From JACMLD01 sp044223995 (GTDB lineage Bacteria > Bacteroidota > Bacteroidia > Chitinophagales > Chitinophagaceae): 64,000 nucleotides of DNA. Positions 8,890 through 16,790 of the stretch are shown piece by piece. A program made the translations under genes and the position numbers. Location: the NCBI GenBank assembly GCA_044223995.1, contig JBGALE010000007.1:186001-250000 (forward strand), read 5' to 3'. Numbering within the stretch: position 1 is the stretch's first letter; each line of letters opens with the position of its first letter. Under the pieces are notes generated by a model. The model was given only the letters and a program-made list of their open reading frames with translations, was not told where the DNA came from and ran no database searches.

Positions 8890-10624
8890 AATTGCTGGTG
8901 CTTTGCTGTGAATTAAATATCTGTACGTATTCAGGGCTTGTTTCCATCAGCGAACCATGTATGCCTGTAGCAATCACTTCTCCCTCCATCAATACAATTA
9001 CCTGGTCAAAATTTTCTACTGATGCTATTTTTTGTGTAATCGATATCAGCGTAATACCCGGATAGTTCCTCCGTACATTCTCTAAAATCTTCGTTTCTGT
9101 ATTCGTATCTACCCTTGCTGTAAAATCATCCAGTAACAGTATGGTTGGATTGACAGCGAGGGCACGCGCCAGCATGATGCGTTGCTTCTGACCGCCGGAA
9201 AGACTGGTGCCTCTTTCTGAAACAATCGTATTGAGTTTATCGGGCAATGACAGGATGAAATCATTCAGCTCTGCCGTTTCAATGGCTTTCGCCAGGGATT
9301 CATCCGTCACCTTATCACTGAATGCAATGTTTTCCCGGATGCTCATATTAAATATGATACTGTCCTGGAATACGAAACCGACATGGCTGTAAAAATTTTC
9401 CTTTACATAACTGTCAATGGTTTTTCCATCAAATGAAACAGTTCCTTCAGTTGGTTTGACCAAACCAGTGAGCAGGTACAGCAATTGTGTTTTACCCGCT
9501 GCCGTCGGGCCAATAACTGCCAGTGATGAACCAGCGTTTACATGGAAGCTTACATTTTTCAATACCGGCTTTTGTCCATAGACCACCGATACATTATCCA
9601 ATGTAATATTTCCGCGCAGTGGTTCTTTGATGGTTCCGGTTTCCGGCATTTCAGGTACTTCAAGTACCATATTGATACGTTGGTAACTGGCTGTTGCCTG
9701 CGCAATCACATTGCTCATAAAACCAATGACCAGTATCGGGAAAATAAGCAGTGACAGGTAACTGTTGAAGGCTGCAAAATCACCCAGCGTCATAGAATTG
9801 GTAATTACAAAATGCCCACCAAGTGCAAGGATGGTCAGCCCCGCAAGGTTGGCAGTAAAGATGATCACCGGTATCAGCCCCGCAAACAAACGAAGGATAC
9901 TTAGTCCAAGATTTTTTGCTTCCGTATTGGCAGCAAGAAATTTATCGTATTCCAGTTGCTGCGAATTAATCACGCGGATCAGTGCAGCACCCATAATACT
10001 TTCATTGATAACGCGGTTAAGTTTGTCCACCACCTGGCGGCTTTGCATGAAGATGGCGCGCACTTTTTTCAATACAAAAAAGAAGGTACCACCAATGATG
10101 GGGATGATGGCAACAATGGCCAGTGCCAGCTTCCAGTTGATGGAAAATAACATGATGCAGGCGCCGATGATAATGATGAGCGATGAAGCAATGGAAACGA
10201 TGGCCTGTGACACAAACATTTTTATAGAATCCACATCCGATGTAAGATTGGTCAGCAGTTTTGATGGGTTGGCTTTTTCAATATAGGCATAGTCCTGCGT
10301 GGAAATCCGCGTGGCAAGTTTGGAGCGGATGTCACGGGCAACTTTTTCCGAAGCAAATACCTGTACCATACTTTGGAGCCAGGTAAAAATAAAAATGATG
10401 ATAGCAGCGGTTAAAAATTTAATCAGCACTGGCTGCAATGCATAGTGTGCAGGATATGCATCAATACCATTGGCAATTATTTTCGGTAATACCAGGTTGA
10501 CGCCGTTGCTCAGCAGCGCAAATACAATTAGCAGAATAACCATGCCACGGTAAGGAGCCAGCAGGCTGAATACGCTTGGGCCTTTCGGTCGCATGCCCTT
10601 CGGCGGTTTTGTTTTTTTATCCAT
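8870..10624 (-). CDS. ABC exporter half, degenerate ATP site with canonical signature
   Basis: A 584-residue ABC exporter subunit and the first gene of a two-gene operon. A short Lys/Pro-rich cytoplasmic N-terminus precedes the six-helix membrane domain (about 20-320) and the ATPase domain. Walker A is GPTAAGKTQ, the Q-loop is FVFQDS and the signature is a canonical LSGGQKQR. Walker B ends LLLDDFTARVD, with Asp where the catalytic Glu should be, and the H-loop reads SITQKI, with Gln replacing His. This subunit therefore contributes a good signature loop to the partner's active site while its own Walker site is non-catalytic. Direct repeats 130-150 bp upstream (10753 and 10774) may be an operator. 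Confidence 0.95.
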   Translation of the reverse strand: MDKKTKPPKGMRPKGPSVFSLLAPYRGMVILLIVFALLSNGVNLVLPKIIANGIDAYPAHYALQPVLIKFLTAAIIIFIFTWLQSMVQVFASEKVARDIRSKLATRISTQDYAYIEKANPSKLLTNLTSDVDSIKMFVSQAIVSIASSLIIIIGACIMLFSINWKLALAIVAIIPIIGGTFFFVLKKVRAIFMQSRQVVDKLNRVINESIMGAALIRVINSQQLEYDKFLAANTEAKNLGLSILRLFAGLIPVIIFTANLAGLTILALGGHFVITNSMTLGDFAAFNSYLSLLIFPILVIGFMSNVIAQATASYQRINMVLEVPEMPETGTIKEPLRGNITLDNVSVVYGQKPVLKNVSFHVNAGSSLAVIGPTAAGKTQLLYLLTGLVKPTEGTVSFDGKTIDSYVKENFYSHVGFVFQDSIIFNMSIRENIAFSDKVTDESLAKAIETAELNDFILSLPDKLNTIVSERGTSLSGGQKQRIMLARALAVNPTILLLDDFTARVDTNTETKILENVRRNYPGITLISITQKIASVENFDQVIVLMEGEVIATGIHGSLMETSPEYVQIFNSQQSTSNYELQPK

Positions 10625-10752
10625 GATTTACTGAATAGATGAAAAGTGCAGCGTTGCGAATCCGGTACAAAAAAATCCAGTACGCAAAGTACTGGCATTT
10701 ACAACAAACAGCAGCGGGAAAATTGGACTGTTAGGTAAAAACTTTTGCAGTG

Positions 10753-10790
10753 CCGGTTAAATATATTAAAGCACCGGTTAAAATATTATA
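10753..10790. promoter_or_regulatory. Two direct repeats CCGGTTAA, 21 bp apart
   Basis: CCGGTTAAATATATTA at 10753 and CCGGTTAAAATATTAT at 10774 repeat with a 21-bp period, two helical turns. They lie about 130-165 bp before the start of the ABC exporter operon. The regular spacing suggests a tandem binding site for a regulator, but this is an inference. Confidence 0.35.
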
Positions 10791-11081
10791 TACCGCGAAC
10801 AAATCATACTGCTGAAATATTATAATAAAACAACCTGCTGCATAATCGAAGGCGAACCATTGTTACTACGTGAAAATACGAAACCAAAATCCCAATCGGG
10901 CAAAACAGTCTGTTTGTCGAGACAGGTGGGAGCATAGTCGAAAAAATGCAGCTTTCCGCTCCCTCGTTTGCATCTTTGTTATATCAAATTTCAACCTGGA
11001 CATTGGGATTTGAACTGAGGTTGTAACATCCGAACGTCAATCATGGTTTGCACAAAAACCGGACTTTCCTTGTAAACATAG

Positions 11082-11107
11082 ACCATCCGCCAGCGGATGG
11101 TTTTTTG
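11082..11107 (+). terminator. Orphan intrinsic terminator 1
   Basis: Arms ACCATCCGC (11082-11090) and GCGGATGGT (11093-11101) pair perfectly, followed by TTTTTTGTTT. No coding sequence ends upstream on this strand, so it probably ends a small RNA. Confidence 0.7.
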
Positions 11108-11500
11108 TTTCCTGCGCAGGTGAAGAATTGCCGGGCAAATCCTCCGCAGGCTGTACCCTGACTGTAATCACCCAACGGCTTATCGAAGGATTTTGTCCAT
11201 TTACCGAAGCCGCCCGCCCTTTAAACGAATAGATTATGCCCTCTATAATTTGTTTACCATCTTTGTGTTGTCATCTTCCGATACCCACTGAAAACCTCCC
11301 AAATCCGAAACCAAGTTTAAAAGATTGAATTTCGATCCAATCAGAAATAGTTAAGCCAATCCATTTGAAAAAGCAAGACCAAGTTTAATCCAGTATCACC
11401 AGAATAACCGTAAACTCCTGTATTATCCTTTTGTAAAACCAGGCAAACCGTTGACGTCCCTGTGAAGTCTGTGCAGCTAGCCGGCTTCAAGAAATTTTCC

Positions 11501-11528
11501 ACCGCCTCCCGTCCAGAGGCGGTTTTTT
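11501..11528 (+). terminator. Orphan intrinsic terminator 2
   Basis: Arms ACCGCCTC (11501-11508) and GAGGCGGT (11515-11522) pair perfectly, followed by TTTTTAT. Again no coding sequence precedes it on this strand. Confidence 0.7.
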
Positions 11529-11685
11529 ATTTCCGGGTAATCGCCCACCTGTTTACATACTTCCCGTCTTCAATAAAACTTCCCGGGGAAAATCGTCCAT
11601 GCATTGGCGTCATTTCACCATTCTTTTACCTGCCCTTGCGGTGCACCTTTGTCCTGTTAAATTAATCATCACAAAAAAAATAATC

Positions 11686-12234
11686 ATGACAACGTTTAAT
11701 GTTCCTTCAAGGAATGAAGTATCAGCAGAAAACCAGGCCAATTTCGATGCACTGCAAAAAGCCATCGGCATGGTTCCAAATCTTTACGCCACGATTGCCT
11801 ATTCTGATCACGGTTTGAGCCGTTACCTGGCATTCCAGGCTGCCAAAACATCCCTCACCAATAAAGAAAAAGAAGCAGTGAACCTGGTGGTTAGTGAAGT
11901 GAATGGTTGCCGCTATTGCTTAAGCGCACACACCGTGTTAGGCAAAATGAATGGCTTCCCGGAAGATGAAATTATCAACATCCGCCACGGACAGGCCAGC
12001 AGCGAAAAACTGAATGCACTGGTGGCGCTGGCAAAAGAAATAACCGAATTAAAAGGTCGTATATCCGACAGCACACTGAAAACATTCTTTGCTGCAGGGT
12101 ACAACAAAGGAACCCTCGTTGATGTTATCCTGCAAATAAGTGACAAGATTGCAATGAACTATTTGCACAACCTTACACAAATACCGATTGATTTTCCCGT
12201 TGCAGAATCATTGGTAGAAACAGCTACAGTATAA
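11686..12234 (+). CDS. AhpD-like / carboxymuconolactone decarboxylase-family peroxidase
   Basis: A 182-residue cytoplasmic protein of the AhpD-like superfamily, typically peroxidases using a Cys pair. The active-site motif NGCRYCLSAHT gives Cys75, Cys78 and His82, the classic E..CxxC..H arrangement on a helix. The start is placed at the ATG at 11686, since the 29 codons upstream are leader and contain a CACCTTTG promoter-like element (11644-11651). The length matches the uncharacterised peroxidase-related group (about 180). A terminator follows at 12250. The DUF1348 and AraC genes downstream may be responding to the same stress, but this is inference from proximity. Confidence 0.9.
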   Translation: MTTFNVPSRNEVSAENQANFDALQKAIGMVPNLYATIAYSDHGLSRYLAFQAAKTSLTNKEKEAVNLVVSEVNGCRYCLSAHTVLGKMNGFPEDEIINIRHGQASSEKLNALVALAKEITELKGRISDSTLKTFFAAGYNKGTLVDVILQISDKIAMNYLHNLTQIPIDFPVAESLVETATV

Positions 12235-12249
12235 TAAGTATCAACCGGG

Positions 12250-12283
12250 ACATGACCCCGCATAAAACGGGGCATGTTCTTTT
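12250..12283 (+). terminator. Intrinsic terminator after the AhpD-like gene
   Basis: Arms ACATGaCCCCG (12250-12260) and CGGGGcATGT (12268-12277) pair with one mismatch, followed by TCTTTTAT. It ends close to the start of the next gene (ATG at 12297), so downstream expression needs read-through or a promoter in this hairpin region. Confidence 0.7.
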
Positions 12284-12296
12284 ATAACTTACAAAT

Positions 12297-12716
12297 ATGG
12301 AAAAAAGATTACCACTGCCTCCCTTTAATATGGAGACAGCATTGCAAAAGGTACAAATGGCAGAAGATGCCTGGAACAGCCGTGACCCGGAACGCGTTTC
12401 ACTCGCTTATTCGGCAGATACGGAATGGCGCAACCGGACAGAATTTATCAACGGACGGGAAGAAGTAAAACAATTCCTGCGCCGCAAATGGGAAAAAGAA
12501 CTGGATTACATTTTAAAAAAGGAACTTTGGGGCTTTCGTGAAAACAGGATGGCAGTACGGTTTGAATATGAATGGCATGACCAGGAAGGACAATGGTACC
12601 GCAGCTATGGAAATGAACTGTGGGAGTTTGACGACAATGGGCTGATGCGAAAAAGATATGCCAGCATCAATGACCTGGCCATCCGTGAAGAAGAAAGAAA
12701 GTTATCACGCAAATAA
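12297..12716 (+). CDS. DUF1348 / NTF2-like protein
   Basis: A 139-residue protein with the compact fold of the nuclear-transport-factor-2 superfamily, matching the DUF1348 group. Typical pieces are 'AEDAWNSRDPERVSLAYSAD', 'EWRNRTEFINGREEVKQFL', the basic 'RRKWEKELDYILKKELW', and 'NRMAVRFEYEWHDQEGQWYRSYGNE-WEFD' followed by 'RYASINDLAI'. The length is right for the family (about 140-160). No enzyme activity is established for this group; members are conserved with oxidoreductases. Its stop codon shares one base with the AraC start, so the two are co-translated. Confidence 0.9.
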   Translation: MEKRLPLPPFNMETALQKVQMAEDAWNSRDPERVSLAYSADTEWRNRTEFINGREEVKQFLRRKWEKELDYILKKELWGFRENRMAVRFEYEWHDQEGQWYRSYGNELWEFDDNGLMRKRYASINDLAIREEERKLSRK

Positions 12717-13609
12717 TGATAATGAACAATTCACCCGCTGCATTGCATACACTGGTCAACCCGCAAAACGGTCATTTGCTGTTTAAGATATTTTCATTTT
12801 CCGATAATGGCATGTTTGATCACCTGCAGCGGCTGAATTATTATACCATGCTTATCGTGACGGAAGGCAGTGGTGAACTAAAGGCAGATTTTACTTCTTA
12901 CCAATTCAATGGACCGGCGCTGATGTGTTTTGCACCTTACCAGCCTTTTCTTGCCGATGCGCGGGAAAATTTCAAGGGTGTCGCGGTTAATTTTCATCCG
13001 GATTTTTTTTGCATTCACAAACACCACCGCGAAGTTTCCTGTAATGGAGTGCTGTTCAACAATATTTATAAGCCCCCTTTTCATGAACTGGATAATACAA
13101 CATTGAAGCAATTGCTGCAATTGACTGAACAGATGAAATTGGAACTGAAGGACGCAGCGCTGGCGCAGTACGACATGCTGATTTCATATTTGAAGATATT
13201 CCTCATCAACGCATCGCGGTCGAAGACGAAACAGGTAACTCCCGTACAACAGGATGAACTGGCAAGAAACGAACCCACGATCCTTCAGCAATTAAAGGAT
13301 GCCATCGAAACACATTACCGTGAAAAACACGCGCCTGCTGAGTATGCCCATCTTTTGAATATTACACCAAAGGCGCTGGGGAAAATAACCAAGACTCATT
13401 TTAACAAGACGCTGACCCACCTGATTTCCGAACGGATAGTCATTGAGGCCAAAAGAGAATTATACCTGACATCGAAACCCGTAAAGGCCATCGCCTGGGA
13501 ATTGGGTTTCGAAGATGAGTTTTATTTCAGCCGCTTTTTTAAGACAAATGCCGATGTATCGCCACAATTGTACCGCGAAACAGTGGGGTTTGCAAAAGCG
13601 GAAGCCTGA
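12716..13609 (+). CDS. AraC-family transcriptional regulator
   Basis: A 297-residue DNA-binding regulator. The N-terminal half (about 1-165) is a cupin-like sensor domain ('ALMCFAPYQPFLADA'). The C-terminal about 100 residues form the two helix-turn-helix units of AraC proteins: 'AEYAHLLNITPKALGKITKTHFNKTLTHLISERIVIEAKREL' and 'KPVKAIAWELGFEDEFYFSRFFKTNADVSPQLYRE'. The second unit shows the family's 'F-.-YFSR-FK' signature. It overlaps the DUF1348 gene by one base, so it is likely to regulate that gene and perhaps the AhpD-like gene. The ligand is unknown. Confidence 0.93.
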   Translation: MIMNNSPAALHTLVNPQNGHLLFKIFSFSDNGMFDHLQRLNYYTMLIVTEGSGELKADFTSYQFNGPALMCFAPYQPFLADARENFKGVAVNFHPDFFCIHKHHREVSCNGVLFNNIYKPPFHELDNTTLKQLLQLTEQMKLELKDAALAQYDMLISYLKIFLINASRSKTKQVTPVQQDELARNEPTILQQLKDAIETHYREKHAPAEYAHLLNITPKALGKITKTHFNKTLTHLISERIVIEAKRELYLTSKPVKAIAWELGFEDEFYFSRFFKTNADVSPQLYRETVGFAKAEA

Positions 13610-13642
13610 ATGCAACAGAAATTTCCTGGCAAATATTTATTG

Positions 13643-13682
13643 CTAAAAAATAAGCCCCGTCGTACACAGGTATCAACGGGGC
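13643..13682 (-). terminator. Intrinsic terminator of the ApbE/DUF3570 operon
   Basis: Arms GCCCCGT (13654-13660) and ACGGGGC (13676-13682) pair; on the minus strand the hairpin is followed by TTATTTTTTAG. It ends the four-gene operon that starts at 16588. Confidence 0.8.
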
Positions 13683-13708
13683 GGGTAACTCCAACAACCA
13701 ACAATCTT

Positions 13709-14950
13709 TTACTTAAACGTGAAGGCAAAGGACAGGCTGCTGGCGTATAATGCTGTAGATTGTGTATAATGTCCAAACCGGATATCCAGGGCATTCAGGT
13801 GCTGGCTGAAAATACCCTTGGGTGGCGATAAGTGCATACCCAATCCAATAAACTGGCTGGTGAGCGCCGATAATGAATAATTGCTGGTATAATACTGATC
13901 ATTGGCAGTGTGTACACCATAAGGCGCAAAATATTTAGCCGCGGTTTGTGTATAATACCGGTAGAAAGGCGATAAAGAAAAATAAGATTTGATCTTGACC
14001 GGTATTTCCAGTTCAGCCGTATGTGCTGTTAGTCCCCAGCTATCGGTATAATAGCGGTAATAAGTCCTGAACACCACATTATCACCTGCGAAATAATTCA
14101 ACCGGACACCGACCGGCAATTTCATTCTTGTATCAGGCAGGTTTTCCACATGCACCGTACCATCATCCAAATATACACGGTGGAAGGGCAAACCAAGGTA
14201 ACCGTTTTGCGCCACGAGGTCGAGCATAACGCTGAACTGTAACCGCGTGTTTACAACTTGCGCCAGTGACAATGACGCCGTATAGGTATTTCTTGGGCTG
14301 GATGGAATACTCGGGCCATCATCTTCGCCTCCCAATGTCACCGTTCTTCCACTCGCTGTGGTGTACGTTGTACCACCGCTGTTTGTTGATGCTGGTATTA
14401 ACTCAGAAGGATAAATCAATTTTACCTTATCAAAGAAGCCGGATACTTTTCCATTGATCTCTGTATTCGAACTCAATTTCCTTGAACCATGCAACTCCAC
14501 ACCGATTGATTTGTAATTGTACTCAGTAGAATAGTATGCACCGATGCCAAAACTATTCCCTTTGTTATTTTCAACTGTCCAAGTCAGCGCAGGATAAATA
14601 CGTGTACCTCCTGTTTTAGAAGCACCTGTCTTAGAAACATAAGCAGATGAAGCAGAAGTATGGTGATCAAATCCCATTTCCACACCCAGCGTATGTTTGC
14701 TGTTTGACATATCCCAACCCACGAATTTCAGTTCAAGCCCGTTGGACAAATCATTCACGTGTTCGTTACCGATACCACCGGTAACAGCAGAATGCTTTCC
14801 TTCCTGTGTATAATAACTGGATACGAGGTTGATTTCATCCAGCTTCAAAGGCTTGGTATCATAGATGGAATCAATCTTCTGTGAACGCTGTGCAAACGCT
14901 CCGAGGAACATAACATACAATCCAACGACCGTGAGACAAATTTTTCGCAT
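13709..14950 (-). CDS. DUF3570 outer membrane beta-barrel protein
   Basis: A 413-residue protein with a signal peptide (residues 1-20, cleavage after AFA) and alternating beta strands throughout, ending in a phenylalanine-rich strand 'SLSFAFTFK'. It matches DUF3570, an uncharacterised family of predicted outer membrane barrels. Family-like pieces are 'SSYYTQEGKHSAVTGGIG', the Thr/Tyr-rich strands around 'YRYYTDSWGL' and 'SPFYRYYTQT'. It is the last gene of a tight operon (thioredoxin, ApbE, DUF4266, DUF3570), with only 25 bp to DUF4266. The conserved pairing with DUF4266 and ApbE suggests an exporter or scaffold for the small lipoprotein, but no function is established. Confidence 0.85.
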   Translation of the reverse strand: MRKICLTVVGLYVMFLGAFAQRSQKIDSIYDTKPLKLDEINLVSSYYTQEGKHSAVTGGIGNEHVNDLSNGLELKFVGWDMSNSKHTLGVEMGFDHHTSASSAYVSKTGASKTGGTRIYPALTWTVENNKGNSFGIGAYYSTEYNYKSIGVELHGSRKLSSNTEINGKVSGFFDKVKLIYPSELIPASTNSGGTTYTTASGRTVTLGGEDDGPSIPSSPRNTYTASLSLAQVVNTRLQFSVMLDLVAQNGYLGLPFHRVYLDDGTVHVENLPDTRMKLPVGVRLNYFAGDNVVFRTYYRYYTDSWGLTAHTAELEIPVKIKSYFSLSPFYRYYTQTAAKYFAPYGVHTANDQYYTSNYSLSALTSQFIGLGMHLSPPKGIFSQHLNALDIRFGHYTQSTALYASSLSFAFTFK

Positions 14951-14975
14951 GTGTTAGCAATAAGGGTTTGAAAAA

Positions 14976-15209
14976 TTAATTACATCCGCAGCCACCACCT
15001 GTTTTTCCACCATTGGCACCCGATGCACCCTCGCGGTAGCTTTGAAAATTCGATTCATTTTTCTGCACTTTGCGGCTGCCCAGTGTCATGTCTGCATCAT
15101 TCAGCCTGCTCTTCTGGTATTCCTTTACCGGCGCGCAGGATGCGAACGTGATTAAGACGCATGACAGCAATGCCATGACTAATGCGTGTTGTTTTTTCAT
15201 TGTTTGCAT
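14976..15209 (-). CDS. DUF4266 small lipoprotein with a Gly/Cys tail
   Basis: A 77-residue lipoprotein: signal sequence with lipobox ending at Cys25 (TFASC), a short Lys/Arg/Gln-rich middle containing the family's conserved 'M' region (NDADMTLGS), then 'SYREGASGANGG' and the terminal GGGCGCN. This tail is the DUF4266 hallmark. The start may be Met1 or Met4; both give a normal signal. The two Cys in the tail could bind metal, form a disulfide or be modified, and the SGAN segment loosely resembles the [S/T]GA[S/T] sites flavinylated by ApbE, though with Asn at the last position. It starts one base after the ApbE stop codon and precedes DUF3570. Function unknown. Confidence 0.85.
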   Translation of the reverse strand: MQTMKKQHALVMALLSCVLITFASCAPVKEYQKSRLNDADMTLGSRKVQKNESNFQSYREGASGANGGKTGGGCGCN

Positions 15210-15210
15210 G

Positions 15211-16161
15211 TTATGTAAAATGAAGATTATGGGATGTATAAATGATATCGTTGTCGTCGATCACAATTGCCTCGATATTTTTTATCTGGTTGATCATGTC
15301 CAAACCGGGCCGTATACCCATGATAGCGACCGGCGTTGCCATCGCGTCCGCGATTTCGGCATTGGGAGAAATAATCGTTACACTTTTGATGCCGCGTATC
15401 GGCAGTCCTGTTCTCGGGTTAATGGTGTGCGAATATTTAACCCCGTTGATCATGACAAATTTTTCATAATTGCCTGATGTGGCGACTGCCATATCGGTAA
15501 CATTCATATAGGAAAAGACGTGCTCTTTGAAATTTGGATTCACAATACCGATCGTCCATGGCTGACCGTTGGGTTGTGTACCCCAGGTAGTGAGGTCACC
15601 AGATGCATTGACGATACCGCTTTCTACACCACGTTCCCGTAATAATTGTTTTGCCTTTTCTGCAGCATACCCCTTTCCTATTCCGCCAAATCCAATGCGC
15701 ATTCCTTTCTCCGCCAGCATAACTGTCATATTTTCTTCATCGAGTAAAATATTGTGGTAATTAATCAACCGCACCATTCGCCTGGCTGTTCTTGCTTCGG
15801 GAAGGCTCGTCATGTTGGCATCAAAATTCCACAGGCTTTTATCCACCGAACCATACGTGATGTCAAAAGCGCCTTGTGTAATATCAGAAATACGTTTTGA
15901 TCTTTGTATGAGCCGGAATGTTTCTTCACTTACCTGTACTGCCGCTATGCCTGCTGCACGGTTGATTTGATTGGTCTCGCTGCTGTCGTTAAAAGTTGTC
16001 AGTAACTTTTCAATTCTTCTTATCTCGTCTACTGCTGCATCAATCATATCATTCGCCCAAACTTCATGCTGTCCAACAACAGTTATTTCAAAACGGTTAC
16101 CCATCAAGATCAATGATCTTTTAAAGAACCTGGCTGCTATGGCGGGACTACTGACCTCCAT
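15211..16161 (-). CDS. apbE: ApbE-family FAD:protein FMN transferase
   Basis: A 316-residue enzyme that moves FMN from FAD onto a Ser or Thr of a target protein. Family motifs are clear: GGIGKGYAAE (159-168), NASGDLTTWG (185-194), HTINPRTG (from His245) and the metal-ligand Asp272 in ADAMATPVAIMG. The length suits a mature ApbE, but there is no signal peptide or lipobox: the protein opens MEVSSPAIAARFFKR and goes straight into the fold. It may therefore act in the cytoplasm, or its start may be misread; no longer frame with a signal is apparent. It overlaps the thioredoxin gene by 14 bases. Its likely target is the DUF4266 lipoprotein or a protein elsewhere. Confidence 0.92.
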   Translation of the reverse strand: MEVSSPAIAARFFKRSLILMGNRFEITVVGQHEVWANDMIDAAVDEIRRIEKLLTTFNDSSETNQINRAAGIAAVQVSEETFRLIQRSKRISDITQGAFDITYGSVDKSLWNFDANMTSLPEARTARRMVRLINYHNILLDEENMTVMLAEKGMRIGFGGIGKGYAAEKAKQLLRERGVESGIVNASGDLTTWGTQPNGQPWTIGIVNPNFKEHVFSYMNVTDMAVATSGNYEKFVMINGVKYSHTINPRTGLPIRGIKSVTIISPNAEIADAMATPVAIMGIRPGLDMINQIKNIEAIVIDDNDIIYTSHNLHFT

Positions 16162-16588
16162 TTATATACTCATTAATGGTTTGTGTAAAAGCCATGATGC
16201 CCTGTTTTGGAAAACCTTCCCAGGTTTTCAACACCTTTCCATTGGCGTCTAGCAATACAGTGTAGGGGAAAATTCCATTGGGATTATACGTATCGGCCAG
16301 TGATTCGTTTTGCTTTGTTTGTTCCCTGCTCAACTGGTTTTTTTTCAGCCGCGGGAAATCTGCATTCACCAGTGCCAGCTTACCATCGGCATAGGAGCGA
16401 AACTCGCTGCTTTCGAATATTTCCTGGTGAAGACGTATGCAGGGGCCACACCAATCAGAACCGGAGAAGTTTAATAAAATCAGTTTATGATTTTCTTTGG
16501 CATCCTTTTTTGCTGCCTCGAAATCAGTCAGCCAGGGAGAAACACCCAGGGTAAAAAAGGCAAAGAATACAAGCGCCATCACTTTCAT
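16148..16588 (-). CDS. Exported thioredoxin-family protein
   Basis: A 146-residue thioredoxin-fold protein and first gene of the ApbE operon. A signal-like stretch covers residues 1-17. The redox motif is WCGPC (Cys47, Cys50), followed by 'IRLHQEIFESSEF' and the cis-Pro region 'GIFPYTVLLDANGKVL', as in the thioredoxin_7 / DUF953 type. It probably works in the periplasm, reducing cysteines of a partner; the two tail cysteines of the DUF4266 lipoprotein encoded two genes downstream are obvious candidates. The reading frame overlaps apbE by 14 bases, so expression is coupled. Confidence 0.9.
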   Translation of the reverse strand: MKVMALVFFAFFTLGVSPWLTDFEAAKKDAKENHKLILLNFSGSDWCGPCIRLHQEIFESSEFRSYADGKLALVNADFPRLKKNQLSREQTKQNESLADTYNPNGIFPYTVLLDANGKVLKTWEGFPKQGIMAFTQTINEYINGGQ

Positions 16589-16740
16589 ATAATCTGTTTG
16601 GGTTTTGAGAAAGTCTAAGTTCCAACAATGATCCTCATTTAAACCTGATCAAAAAAATTATTATAGTTAATCAAATACTAAGCTTATTCCGCCAGGTGAA
16701 TAAATTGATATATGTGGAAACTATTCCAAATGATAATAGA

Positions 16741-16773
16741 AAGCAGGCTTATAAAAATAAACCTGCTTCTTTT
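16741..16773. terminator. Weak hairpin after the His-rich lipoprotein
   Basis: Arms AAGCAGG (16741-16747) and CCTGCTT (16762-16768) with a T run on the plus strand only. It is placed downstream of the minus-strand gene ending at 16791 and before the operon starting at 16588. Its T run favours plus-strand use, so the assignment to the minus gene is weak. Confidence 0.35.
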
Positions 16774-16790
16774 TGCCCTCTATACTCAAC

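Larger units (their letters stand above)
10625..11685. other. Gene-free 1 kb stretch with two orphan terminators
   Basis: No plausible protein gene is present; the one plus-strand frame at 11462-11665 is proline/phenylalanine-rich and runs across a terminator. The stretch holds direct repeats (10753, 10774) near the ABC operon and two strong intrinsic terminators (11082-11107 and 11501-11528) that have no coding sequence before them. Just upstream of each possible transcript there is a CATCTTTG element (near 10969 and 11259), close to the Bacteroidota -7 motif TAnnTTTG. Two small RNAs of roughly 125 and 260 nt are the simplest reading. I recognise no known RNA family (not tmRNA, SRP RNA or RNase P RNA by their core motifs). 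Confidence 0.5.

Noticed and set aside
9765..10286. 173-codon plus-strand frame
   Set aside because: It lies entirely antisense to the ABC exporter gene and is made of the complement of its membrane helices.
11462..11665. 67-codon plus-strand frame in the gene-free stretch
   Set aside because: It crosses intrinsic terminator 2 and has no family-like content.
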